Part shown: positions 46,535-57,768 of the stretch, piece by piece
How positions within the stretch are numbered: the stretch's first letter is position 1
Layout of the letters: the number at the start of each line of letters is the position of its first letter
Origin: Limnoperna fortunei
Taxonomy: Eukaryota > Mollusca > Bivalvia > Mytilida > Modiolidae
Direction of reading: 5' to 3'
NCBI GenBank assembly: GCA_944474755.1
Contig: OX104113.1
Location: 55,758,074-55,822,073, forward strand
DNA: 64,000 nucleotides
The notes under the pieces: generated by a model
The model's input: only the letters and a program-made list of their open reading frames with translations
Told to the model about the DNA's origin: nothing
Database searches by the model: none
Made by a program: the position numbers and the translations under genes

Positions 46535-48004
46535 ACTGTTATTAGTCTGTTTCTTATTATTCTTATTTTTTTCTGCCAAGTTTTGTTACCCCATTATAAA
46601 TTTTGTTTCGCGACATGTCGTAAAGACATTTTGTACTATGGATGTATGAGACATTATGCATTCGCAGTTAACCCTGTCACACCGAACACTTTTTCTTTAC
46701 GGAGTTATTTCCCCTGTCATAAAAAGCTTGTGTGCAGATAAACTTTGAAACCGTAAAAGATTTCACAATGAAAGTCGTTGCAAAATGGTCAGCTATTGAT
46801 TGCGACAATTTGTTACATATCGCGCAAAGTATTTTGACGACTCCTTGTAGGAGTTATTTCCCCTTATTTATTGGAAGTACATTTTGTACCATAGTAACTC
46901 ATGAACCAGAGGTGACAGAGACTAGATATTTCACAGTTGGTCATCATTGACCTTGACCTTGAAAAAGGTCATAAGGTCAAAGGTCAAGGTCACATTCTAA
47001 ATTTTGACATTGTGGTGTGTGCGATTCTCCTCCTGAACCATAAGAGCTACAGAAATAAATCTTTTACCAAAATGTAGACCATATTAAGGTCTTGAAAGGT
47101 CACTATAAATGATTTGACTTTTGAAAGTTATCTCTACTAGACCATTAAAATGTATTGTGAATATCATTATATCCCTAAATCTCAGTATCTATAACAGATA
47201 TATATATGAAACCTTATATCATTGGTCATCATTGACCTTGACCTTGAAAAGGGACACAAGGTCAAAGGTCAAGGTCAAATTCTAAATTTTTACATTTTCT
47301 TGTCGTCGCTATTTCTTTTAAACGGTAAAAGATAGGCTATAACTTGTAACGGATAAAATGTCGGCCTCATAATGGCGCAACTTTTTCCTATTTAGAAGAA
47401 AAGGATTTGACTTCATCTTATAGGAGTTATCTCCCATTACAACAAGTGATACTTAGTTTTTTCATTGATAACTTATGAACTATTGATAGTAAAGGCATGG
47501 GGTCTTTCACCAAAGACCATTATGACCTTAACCTTGAAACAGATACAAGGTCAAAGGTCAAGGTCATCTTATAAATTTTGGTATTTATGATAAATAGTCA
47601 TATCTTCATAACTTTAAGATATATTGACATAGTGGATCTTCATTGTTGGTCCTTTTTTTACCCTCAGCCAGGTCAAGGTCACATTGTAAGAAGTCAAGGT
47701 CAAATCCTATTTTTTTGGAAATTCTGCTTTTTCGAGTATATAAAATGGTAAATAATAATAAATGATTTGTTTTTAAAGCAGTAAATATGCAAATATCAAA
47801 CACTTGGTAGTCAAGGTCATTTATCTCAATTAAAGTCCTATTTTATGACCTTTTTTATTTCGAAAGATATACGCATGGTTTTTCTTTCGTTTGTTTATTT
47901 TGAAAAGAAGATTCAATTTCCATAAAACCAAAGTCAAGGCCATGGTCGTTCTTGCAATAAGTGGAAAGCCACCCATTTGTTCGGTAGAACCAATGAACTT
48001 ATAT
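46535..48004 (+). mobile_element. T element, copy 1
   Basis: About 1.47 kb. 5' domain with TTTTTTTCTGCCAAG, CGCGACATGTCG, AACCCTGTCACACC and GGAGTTATTTCCCC. Three dense AGGTCA clusters at 46,948-46,993, 47,233-47,277 and about 47,522-47,566, each with TGACCTTGACCTTG upstream of AAGGTCAAAGGTCAAGGTCA. The 3' end is GTGGAAAGCC and a hairpin at 47,974-47,995 with loop GGTA and one mismatch. Confidence 0.83.
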
Positions 48005-49382
48005 TATTATTATTACTTTTCTTCCGATCTAAAATTCAATTTAGTGCTGCCAAAAAGTTTCTTAACCGATCGAGCTGAAAATTTTGCGGTGTGATGGATA
48101 CCCCGTGGGCTTTCTCCCATTCACCCTGTTAGCAAGCCCCGTCAAAAATGACGGCGTGGCAGGGACCCCCCATGAAAACGTTGTTATCACATCTCCTCCT
48201 AAGGCACACAAAATGGTACAATAAAATGGACGCCGATTGCATCTGGGATCGATGTCCTCGAATTGTCGATAGGTAGAAAATCGCTGGGCGCAACCAGTAA
48301 AAAGTTACCAGTCGTGCAAGTCCAACACCACTTTTTATGTAAAAATCGTAATTTCCCGAAAAACGATGCATCCCAGCTGTTTGAAACTCTCGCCATTCGC
48401 TTTAGAATGTCGATTTCAGTCTAAAAATGTCTCCCCGTAAGGTGTACGAGTCAATAAATCCTTAAAATCCCACATTGAAACACGTGACCACCCCTCCCCC
48501 CAGCCACGTAAATTTCGTCTGTCGTGATGTCCGTTTCAGCCATCGTCAGTGAATGACAGTGTAAATCGTGTGTCAACAAGTTGTTCTAACTGTCCGAACT
48601 GCATTTTACCTGAAACAATAACAAATTGAAACAATTTCCGACGTCACTTTTTTGTGTATTCCATCGTCTGCTACGTGCCTCGTGTAATTATTTTACAGTG
48701 TAAAATTCCACTCAAATAAAATAAAAAGTCTTTTATTAATTGTCGGCTTGCTCCGTTGATAACAATCCGTGTTTTCCTGAAATAAACAATCACTGAGATT
48801 AAAGATCGTGCATCATGTCATATATAGGTCTGTTCAGACCATCGTAACTCCCTGTTGTGGTAAAATAAAACTATCTCCGTGATATTATATAACAATGTCA
48901 CGTGACTCCAGCTAGTTCATTTCTTTGTCTTTTACCATAAATCTGTTTCTCTTCTCCTACAAGTAAAGAAAACGCATTAAAATAAAAAACATACAGTTCA
49001 AACAGAAAAATAAACAAACAAACAAATAAACAAAAAAACTGGTTCCCGGTTTTTATATAATCATAGTTGCATATAAAACTATGAACCCAAAAAGGGCCCA
49101 ACTCTCCACCCAGGGACAGCATGTCAAAAACAATATATCATGCTGGCCCTGGGGTGGAGGGGCCGGGCCCTTTTTTTTTCTTCAATTTTGTAATTAGAAC
49201 GTTCTAGAAACAATAGAATAGAACCCCCGAGGGGGATACGGGTATATTACGATGTAAAATGATAGATTTTCACCCTCTGGGGCCTCTTGTTTAACGTTTA
49301 ACGCCAGTTTTTCCTATAGAAACGATAACGAGGGAAAGACCTTCCTGTGCATTTGTTCTACTGAACAAATGTCCTTTTAATT
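48005..49382 (+). mobile_element. Q element, copy 7 (dispersed)
   Basis: A full-length Q about 22 kb from the P-Q-R array, between two T elements. It differs from array copies at many scattered points (e.g. GTCGGCTTGCTCC, TCTCCCCGTAAGG). Heat-shock-element match at 49,196-49,210; 3' hairpin at 49,350-49,371. It shows that Q is an independent unit rather than a passenger of P or R. Confidence 0.88.
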
Positions 49383-49577
49383 AAGGCTTTCCACTTTCCG
49401 AGTGGAAAGACTTACTGTTATTAGTCTGTTTCTTATTAAGGTTTTCCACTTTCGCAGTGGAAAACCTTCCTGTTATTTGTCTGTTTATTATTAAGGCTTT
49501 CCACTTTCCAGTGGAAAGCCTTCTTGTTATTAGTCTGTTTCTTATTAAGGCTTTCCACTTTCCGAGTGGAAAGACTT
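49383..49577 (+). repeat. Stack of four 5' palindromes of the T type
   Basis: At 49,383-49,413, 49,438-49,468, 49,493-49,522 and 49,547-49,577. The second reads AAGGTTTTCCAC / GTGGAAAACCTT and the third AAGGCTTTCCAC / GTGGAAAGCCTT: a compensated T-A to C-G change. Linkers are CTGTTATTAGTCTGTTTCTT-like. Confidence 0.92.
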
Positions 49578-50907
49578 ACTGTTATTAGTCTGTTTCTTAT
49601 TATTCTTATTTTTTTCCGCCAAGTTTTGTTACCCCATTATAAATTTTGTTTCGCCACATGTCGTAAAGACATTTTGTACTATGGATGTATGAGACATTAC
49701 GCATTCGCAGTTAACCCTGTCACACCGAACACTTTTTCTTTACGGAGTTATTTCCCCTGTCATGAAAAGCTTGTGTGCAGATAAACTTTGAAACCATAAA
49801 AGATTTCGCAATGAAAGTCGTTGCAAAATGGTCAGCTATTGATTGCGACAATTTGTTACATATCGCGCAAAGTATTTTGACGACTCCTTGTTGGAGTTAT
49901 TTCCCCTTATTTATTGGAAGTACAATTTGTACCATAGTAACTCATGAACCAGAGGTGATAGAGACTAGATATTTCACAGTTGGTCATCATTGACCTTGAC
50001 CTTGAAAAAGGTCACAAGGTCAAAGGTCAAGGTCACATTCTAATTTTTGACATTGTGTTGTGTACAGATCTCCTCCTTTACTATAATAGATAGAGAATTG
50101 AAACCTTTACCAAAATGTGTATCATATTAAGATCTTGAATCGTCACTTTTTTATTTGACATTTTTATAAGAGTTATCTCCCCTAGACCACTAAAATATAT
50201 TGTGAGTTGCATTATATCACTTTATCTCAGTAACTATAATAGATATTTATATGAAACCTTATATCATTAGTCATCATTTACCTTGACCTTGAAAATGGAC
50301 TCAAGGTCAAAGGTCAAGGTCACGTTTGAAATTTTGGCATTGTCTTGTCATCGCTATTCCTTTGAAACGGTAAAAGATAGGCAATAAGTTGTAATGGATA
50401 AAATGTTGGTCTCATAAAGGCGCAACTTTTTCCTATGGAGGGTAAGGATCCGGCTTCATCTTATAGAAGTTATGCCCCATTACAACCATTGATAATTAGT
50501 TTTTCATTAATTGCTTATCAACTATTGATAGTAGAGGCATGGAGTCTTTACTATAGATCATTAGGACCCTTGACCTTGAAAACAAATACAAGGTCAAAGG
50601 TCAAGGTCATTTTCTATTTTTTGTATATATTATAAGTAGTCATATCTCAATGACTACAAGAGATATTGGCATGAAATCTTCAATGTTGATCACTGTTGAC
50701 CTTCAGCATGGTCAAGGTCATGCTGTAAGAGCAAGGTCAAAGTCCTTTTTAAATGTTTTTCATGGTACTATGTATTTTGAATGCCTTATTCTTTTTTAGT
50801 TACGTATGTTTCTTAGCTTTTTAGTTTCAAGGTCATTTATTTAAGGTCTTCTTTTAAAGTGGAAAGCCTATTAATCGTTCGGTAGAACGATTGAACCTAT
50901 ATTTATT
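49578..50907 (+). mobile_element. T element, copy 2
   Basis: About 1.33 kb, same layout as T1. AGGTCA clusters at 49,991-50,035, about 50,284-50,322 and about 50,570-50,610. The 3' hairpin at 50,871-50,894 is TTAATCGTTC, GGTA, GAACGATTGA: loop as in T1 but different, still paired outer arms. Confidence 0.83.
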
Positions 50908-51056
50908 AAGGCTTTCCACTTTCCAGTGGAAAGACTTATTGCATTTTGTCTGTTTCTCATTATTATTAAGGCTTTCCACTTCCGAGTGGAATGCCTTATT
51001 GTTATTCTTCTGTTTCTTGTTATTAATGTCTTTCCCCTTTCCAAGGGAAAGACCTT
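50908..51056 (+). repeat. Stack of three mixed 5' palindromes
   Basis: At 50,908-50,937 and 50,968-50,997 two T-type palindromes, then at 51,025-51,056 a U-type one (AATGTCTTTCCCC / GGGAAAGACCTT). The U-type copy is the one next to the U element that follows. Confidence 0.88.
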
Positions 51057-52487
51057 ACTGTATTTCTTTTGATTATTATTTTTATTATTCTTCTTCTTTT
51101 CCGCCGCAGTTGTCAAAAAAGTGTCTTGACGTATCGCTTTGAAACTTGGCACACTTAACCGACACTACCGGGGCTCGACCTGAGTCACCCTGCAAAACAA
51201 ATCTATTTTTAGTAACAGAGTTATCTACCCCAAACCCAAAAACCTTGTGTTCAGACAAACTCAGAAACTGTAACCGTTATCAAAAATCTGAAGTGGGCAA
51301 AATGTTGCTAGACTTCTGGTCATGATTCGTTATGCAAAAAATTTTGTTTCCATCAACTTCTTGGTTACGCGATTTTGACGCGAAATTTGTCGAAAACGTC
51401 AAAGTTGTCGGATTTACATAAAACTTGGTTTCCAAGTAGATATGAGGTCCTAATTACATATATTGGATCAAAATTTTTTTTTGGTCCACCATTTTCAAAA
51501 TGGCCGCCATTGAAATTTTGTTTTAAATATAACTCAAAAACCGTAAAAAATTAAAGCAGACAATATTTCAGAAAAATGTTCCTCTCATTGAGATCTACAA
51601 TTGATATAAATAGTTGAAAACTGTGCGACAAACCGTTTTCGAGGTTATGGCCCTTGACAGGTTTCGGCTAAATTTTGTTTTCAATATAACTGAAAAACCA
51701 TAAAAAATTGAAGCAGACAATATATAAGAAAAATGTTTCTTTCATTGAGACCTACATTTGATATAATTGGTTGAAAACTGTGCGACAAACCGTTTTCGAG
51801 GTTATGGCCCTTGACAGGTTTCGGCTAAATTTTGTTTTCAATATAACTCAAAAACCATAAAAAATTGAAGCAGAGAATATACTAAAAAAATGTTCCTCTC
51901 ATTAAGATCTACATTTGATATAAGGGTTGAAAACTGTGCGACAAACCGTTTTCGAGGTTATGGCCCTTGACAGGTTTTGGCTAAATTTTGTTTTCAATAT
52001 AACTCAAAAACCATAAAAAATTGAAGCAGACAATATATCAGAAAAATGTTCCTCTCATTAAGATCTACATTTGATATAAATTGTTGAAAACTGTGCGACA
52101 AACCGTTTTCGAGGTTATGGCCCTTGACAGGTTTTGGCTAAATTTTGTTTTCAATATAACTCAAAAACAATAAAATATTGAAGCAGAAAATATATCAGAA
52201 AAATGTTCCTCTCATTGAGATCTACATTTGATATAAATTGTCGAAAACTGTCAGACAAACCGTTTTCGAGGTAATGGCCCTTGACACGTTTCGACTAATC
52301 AGTTTTTGACTTATAACTTGAAAACGGTTAGAGATAATATAGTAAACATGTATATTTAAAGTTATCATCTCATCAAAACCTTCATTTAGTATAATGTATC
52401 CGAAACTGTTATATGAACAGTATTCGAGTTATCCGCCTTGACGCATTTCTGTTATTCGGTTTTTGACTTATAACTTGAAAACGGTTA
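51057..52487 (+). mobile_element. U element, copy 2
   Basis: 5' domain (TTCCGCCGCAGTTGTC, GTGTCTTGACGTATCGC, GAGTCACCCTGC), the TTTTCAAAATGGCCGCCATT block near 51,492, then about five 157 bp monomers between 51,520 and 52,290 (CAATATAACT landmarks at 51,683, 51,839, 51,996 and 52,153). It ends at ACTTGAAAACGGTTA, where a MITE is inserted. Confidence 0.83.
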
Positions 52488-53046
52488 TACTAAACTTTAC
52501 CGTGTCAATCCGACGGGATTTTGCCTGTCAAAATAGAAAACTGCTACCGCGTTTGGTCGAGTTTATGGTCCTTTTGTAAATCTTTTATTACACTTTTTGA
52601 AATCAACAATTATTTTCCACAGCTAAACGGCGTTGTGAAATGCGGCTGAAATTTCATTTTGAGACATCGATTTTCCATACTAGTACTAAATTTTGACCTT
52701 GTTTTGAACGGAAGTGTACGTTAGGAAAATTCCATTGTTGTCTATTCGAAATCCTTCGGGTAATGTCGTCTGCAGTTGAGGCGGGAAAAGTCTTGCGGTT
52801 TGTCCGAATACCATTGTACGTTACGAAAGCAGACGAACGTTTGTAAACAACATTAGACCCCTTTAGAAACAAAAATGGCTGACTTCCTATGTAAATTCAC
52901 AACGCCGTTTAGCTGTGGAAAATAATTGTTGATTTCAAATAGTGTAAAAAAAGATTTACAAAAGGACCATAAACTCGATCAAACGCGGTAGCAGTTTTAA
53001 TTTTGACAGGCAAAATCCCATCGGAATGACACGGTAAAGTTTAGTA
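52488..53046 (-). mobile_element. Long-TIR MITE, copy 3, with visible empty site
   Basis: 559 bp, ends TACTAAACTTTACCGTGTC and its complement, flanked by TA at 52,486-52,487 and 53,047-53,048. The related segment at 41,455-41,480 reads AAAACGGTTAGAGATAATAT without interruption, so the insertion point and TA duplication are read directly. A minus-strand frame 52,654-52,872 is a shorter version of the 98-codon frame in copy 1; AATTCGATCC and part of the right arm are deleted near 52,890. Confidence 0.88.
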
Positions 53047-53048
53047 TA

Positions 53049-53989
53049 GAGATAATATAGTTAACACGGTCATATGTCGTGCACGAAAAATCTGCCTAGC
53101 TTTTTGACCAATCGTACATCACTGTCCAAAGCTCATGAATATTAAGGAAAACATACATCACGATAAAAAAAATACACATCTTTGCTGCAATTAAACAGAC
53201 CTGTCCAGACACTCAGAAGTGTTACAATATATAAAACGTAACACATAACCAGTATCTAGAGAGTATCTTATATCTTAGAGCTCATCTGATATGGACCTGA
53301 TAAGCCTTGTCGAGCGACAAAAAAAAACAACTATAAGAATTCATATGTATCAAGATATTAGTACTTTTTGGCTTAGAAAGGGGTAATCATATGAGACTTA
53401 AAATTTATCAATGATGGACAATTCAAAATGGCTTAAACACTAATTTCAAATTTGAAGTACATATTAAATGTACTTTTTGTAACATAAAAAACTAACTTTT
53501 GGCAAAAATTGAAAAAATAATGAACATTCAGTGAGTTCCGACAGTGTGTAATTATGTGTCGAGTGAAGAAAACATGCACTTTGTTACAAAATTTGCTGTA
53601 TTAAACCAAATGTGAAAATTATTAAAAGATTGAAATGATGTTAACTTGCACATTTATACAGAAATTAGCAATTTAAGTGCAATTACTTTAAAAATGGTAC
53701 ACTATATTCCTAAATTTTCATGAAAAAATATTCAACACTGTGACGATAGCCTAAATCGACACATTTTAAACCAATGTTAAAACAAAACCTTGTGATTTCT
53801 ACAAGTTTCCCTTTTTTCCTTATTGTTTAATTATTAAATTTAAAATATTTAAAGCTGTTGTCTCCTATTTTAGTGTGTTTCTCCATTAAAAATGAGTACA
53901 AAGCTATTTCTGAATCATAATAATAATATTGTATGGAGACAATCAATTAAAAATACCAAGATGTATGACAAAATAAGTTTGCATAAAAT
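53049..53989 (+). repeat. W segment, copy 2
   Basis: W copy without the SINE: TTTAAAATATTTAAAGCTG at about 53,840 is the empty SINE site. It is interrupted after GCATAAAAT by a 1.41 kb insertion. Confidence 0.82.
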
Positions 53990-55403
53990 TAGCATTGCTC
54001 AATCTCACCAGGTGGCGCGTTCGTCACATTTACCGGAAGTTTTGAAATGCGCCCCGAGCAACCCCTCTTACTTTTACGGCTCATTATATCAAATGTGGGC
54101 GTTTCTTACCTTATTTGTAAGGAACATTGAGAAGGGAAGATGTCAAAATATGTGACAATAACGGAAATGTATGGTTGAAGCCCGAGATTTACAAATGTAA
54201 GTAATTTGAAGTGGGATTTTCAGTCGTACATCTACAAAGCGCATATGTCACGGTTTATATCGGTATACCATTGTAACTTTATATAAGAGGAACAAGAAAA
54301 CCATTTATTTGAGTAGAATTATGACCGACAATTATGTTTTTGCCGATTCTTTTTGATGGGTGGAAATGACAAAAGTTGTCGCCCTTTGTTTCCCGCCATT
54401 TTGGATCGTTGTTTATTTTGGAGAAATTCGACTGCAATTTGAGTGAAAATCATTAATGACATTAACGATTAATGGAATTTTAGGTATGAAAAGTTAAATA
54501 TTGATTCACAGGCGTCACCTACATCTGTTGATAGCATAAGCTTAAGTTAATATTAACACGACACATCATGTCACATGTGCCAAGTTGTGGACAACGTCGG
54601 TCATTGACGCTGTAAAAAGAGAGAGAACTAATAGAAGCATTTGCTATTATTATTCTAAACAGGATAAAAAACATTGTTTACCCATATTATTGACATAGCT
54701 ACACTTCAGTTTTTCAGTAATTTATTAAGCTTCAAGTTAAACAAACAAGCATAACACATTTCATTTTGAAACACTGGGGTCTTTATTATTGCATGGGAAC
54801 TTTAAACTTTAAACTTTCCTTTCAAATATACTGATGATTTGCACCTTATTGGTCGTTTGTTTTTTTTTCCCACATATTCAAAAATGGATTTTTCATGTTA
54901 AGACTTGAGGGAGTTCCCACTACTTTTCCACTTTGCGCTGGGACCCCCCCCCCAATTTCACTTCTGAATAAATTTCAATGAATCCTGTAATTAAATGCCA
55001 AACTGATAAAACATAAGATGATATTCACTAGTGAGTATTTGTACACTTCAGCAGATGAAACTTATATTTTAATACAGGTCAAACAGGTATTTTATATCCG
55101 AAAACCACACATTTTTAACTTTCAGGATTTCTACTGAAAATATGCCTTGATATTTCCTGCTAAATGTTATGAATTATGCTACCTCATCTCATTACCTATC
55201 TTTTGATATATAGAAACCCATGGTTTTGCATTAAATTGAAAAGCTGTAGACTTGTGATGTTTTTTAAACAGGTCATAAATAATGTAAAAAAACATGCTAG
55301 CATAGAAAATTGTGGTTAATATTAACTCAATAACATAGTTCTTAATGTTTTTACAACAAAAAACAACTTTTGATTGAAAATGAAAAATGGTGTATCATTG
55401 CTA
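53990..55403 (+). mobile_element. 1.41 kb insertion, possibly hAT-like
   Basis: Sequence present in this W-Q' copy and absent from the other two. It is flanked by ATAAAAT at 53,983-53,989 and 55,404-55,410; the uninterrupted sites (42,689 and 61,825) read GCATAAAATGTTATG-like sequence. The ends are TAGCATTGCT and the complement of TAGCAATGAT. Short TAG-starting ends and a 7-8 bp duplication suggest a hAT-type non-autonomous element; this rests on short matches. The interior is AT-rich, contains a C9 run near 54,945, and shows no long reading frame. Confidence 0.7.
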
Positions 55404-55410
55404 ATAAAAT

Positions 55411-56440
55411 GTTATGAAGTTTGGTCTACTGTACATTTTTTCAATATACATGACCAAAACACTAAATTTAATCAACTTACTTTGTTAGCTAAATAGATGA
55501 TACTTTCCATTTAGAATGTGGATTTCAGTCTAAAAACGTATTTCCTCAAAGTATACGAGTCAATAAATCCTTAAAATCCCAGACTGAAGCACGTGACCTC
55601 ACCTCCCCATTATTTGTAAACTTCGTCTGCTGGGATGTCCATTTCAGTTATCGTCAGTGAATCATAGTGTAAATCGTTTCTCAACAAGTTGTTCTAACTA
55701 TCCGAACTGCATTTTACCTCACATTTTAATCAAATTGAAACAATTTCCGACGTGAATTTTTGTGTATTCGGTCGTCTGCTACGTGACTCGTGTCCTTATT
55801 TTCCACAATCTAGCGTAAAATTCCTATGAATGAAAACGTCTTTAAATGATCGTCGGTAGCTCCGTTTGTAATAACCCGTATCGTCCTGAAATATATAAAT
55901 AATCACTGAGATTAAACTTCAGATCGTGCTTCATGTAGTATTCGTCCACACAGAACGAGAGACAGTCAGAAGACGCTGACAAAATGCTATGAACGCGAGC
56001 TTCGACGAAGACACCTCAGTGAAATGTAAAGTGTTCATTTAATGTATACTATAAATAGAGCGAAATGACAAAGAAGTATTTATTTTACACCAAAATAATG
56101 TATATGAATTTTTAAAACTAGTTTAACAAATTTTTGTCACAATATTTAAATCTGCAGAGTCCCATTTTCCCGTTGTTTCTCAAAATTAGTACAGCTATTT
56201 GAATCAATGTGAGACAATAAATTAAAAATACCAAGATGAATAACAAAATAAGTTTACATGCTGCCCTGGTTGGGGGGTCGGGCTCTTTTTAAAATAGAAT
56301 GTTATAGAAACAATAGAAAAGAAACTGGGGGAGGAGGAGGCCTACAGATATTTTACAATATAAAATAATAGATTTTTACCCTCTGGGGTTTATTGTTTGA
56401 CATTTAACGTCAGTTTTTTCTATGGAAATAGGGACAAAAC
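55411..56440 (+). repeat. W end and Q' segment, copy 2
   Basis: Resumes at GTTATGAAGTTTGGTCTAC. Q' blocks from 55,512: CACGTGACC near 55,590, TATAAATAG near 56,050, GGTTGGGGGGTCGGGC near 56,269 and an AACGGGAAAGAC end near 56,437. The 3' hairpin of a normal element is absent: GGGAAAGAC is followed directly by GGTCAATGTCG of the next element. Confidence 0.78.
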
Positions 56441-57768
56441 GGGAAAGACGGTCAATGTCGAAAAAGTGTCTTGACGTATCGCTTTGAAACTTGGCACACT
56501 TAACCAACATTACCTGGGCTCGACCTGAGTCACCTTGCGAAACCGATCTATTTTTAGTAACAGAGTTATCTGCCCCAAACCCCAAACCCTTGTGTTCAGA
56601 TAAATTCAGAAACCATGACAAATATCAAAAATCTAAAGTGGGGAAAATGTTGTCTGACTCATCGCCATGATTTGTCATGCAAAAAAAATTTCTTCGATCC
56701 ACTTCCTGTTTACGTGATTTCGGCGCGAAGTTTGTCGAAAACGTCAAAGTTGTTCGATTTACACAAACATTGGTTTCCAAGTCGATATGAGGGTCCTAAT
56801 TACATATTTCGGATCAAAATTTGTTTTCGGTTCACCATTTTCAAAATGGCCGCCATTGAAATTTTGTTTTCAATATAACTCAAAAACCATAAAATATTGA
56901 AGCAGACAATATAACAGAAAAATGTTCCTCTCGTTGAGATCACATTTGATATATAGGTTCAAAAACTGCAACAAACCGTGTTAGAGGTTATGGCCCTTGA
57001 CAGGTTTCGGCTAAATATTGTTTTTGAAATAACTCAAAAACCATAAAAAAAATTGAAGCAGACAATATATCAGGAAAATGTTCCTCTCGTTGAGATCTAC
57101 ATTTGATAAATAGGTTTGAAAACTGTGCGACAAACCGTTTTATAGATTATGGCCCTTGACAGATTTCGGCTAAATTTTGTTTTCAATATAACTCAAAAAC
57201 CATAAAAAATTGAAGCAGACAATAATTTTTATATCAGAAAAATGTTCCTCTCATTGAGATCTACATTTAATATAATTGTCGAAAACTGTGCGACAAACCG
57301 TTTTCGAGGTTATGGCCCTTGACATGTTTTGGCTAATCAGTTTTTGGCTTATAACTTTAAAACCGTCAGGGATAATATAGTAAACATATGGTTTTTTGTA
57401 ACGATCATAACAAGCCCTTCGATTTAAGACCGAAGTCGAATGGTTATGGGCAGCCATTTTCAAAATGGCTGACACTGTAAACAGTTTATGTAAAATAACA
57501 CTTTAACCGTACAAAATTGAAGCGGAAAATACATGGGAAACGGAATCGGGATCACTAACTGAATTTAAATATCATATTGTATGACCGGAAGCGACATTTT
57601 GTCCATAGCAACCACAAAATGTCCTTAGCAACCATACATTTTCTGACTTAGAACCACTTGCTTTGTACACTAAAACCATGGTAACTGACCGTAAAGTCAT
57701 TAGCAACTATATACCTAGACATAAGACTAATAAAATGCAGGGAAAGACCTCACATTTGTTCTCTGAAT
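56441..57768 (+). mobile_element. V element, copy 1 (5' and 3' ends both eroded)
   Basis: Starts within the U-type 5' domain (GTCGAAAAAGTGTCTTGACG), without palindrome or polypyrimidine tract. It has the TTTTCAAAATGGCCGCCATT block, three to four 157 bp monomers (56,866-57,330) and a 3' end AGGGAAAGACCTCACATTTGT followed by TCTCTGAATT, so the right arm of the hairpin is lost. Confidence 0.78.

Noticed and set aside
54930..54965. C-run and nearby CTTTGCGCTGGGACC as a splice-site or gene end
   Set aside because: No open frame or supporting signal on either side.
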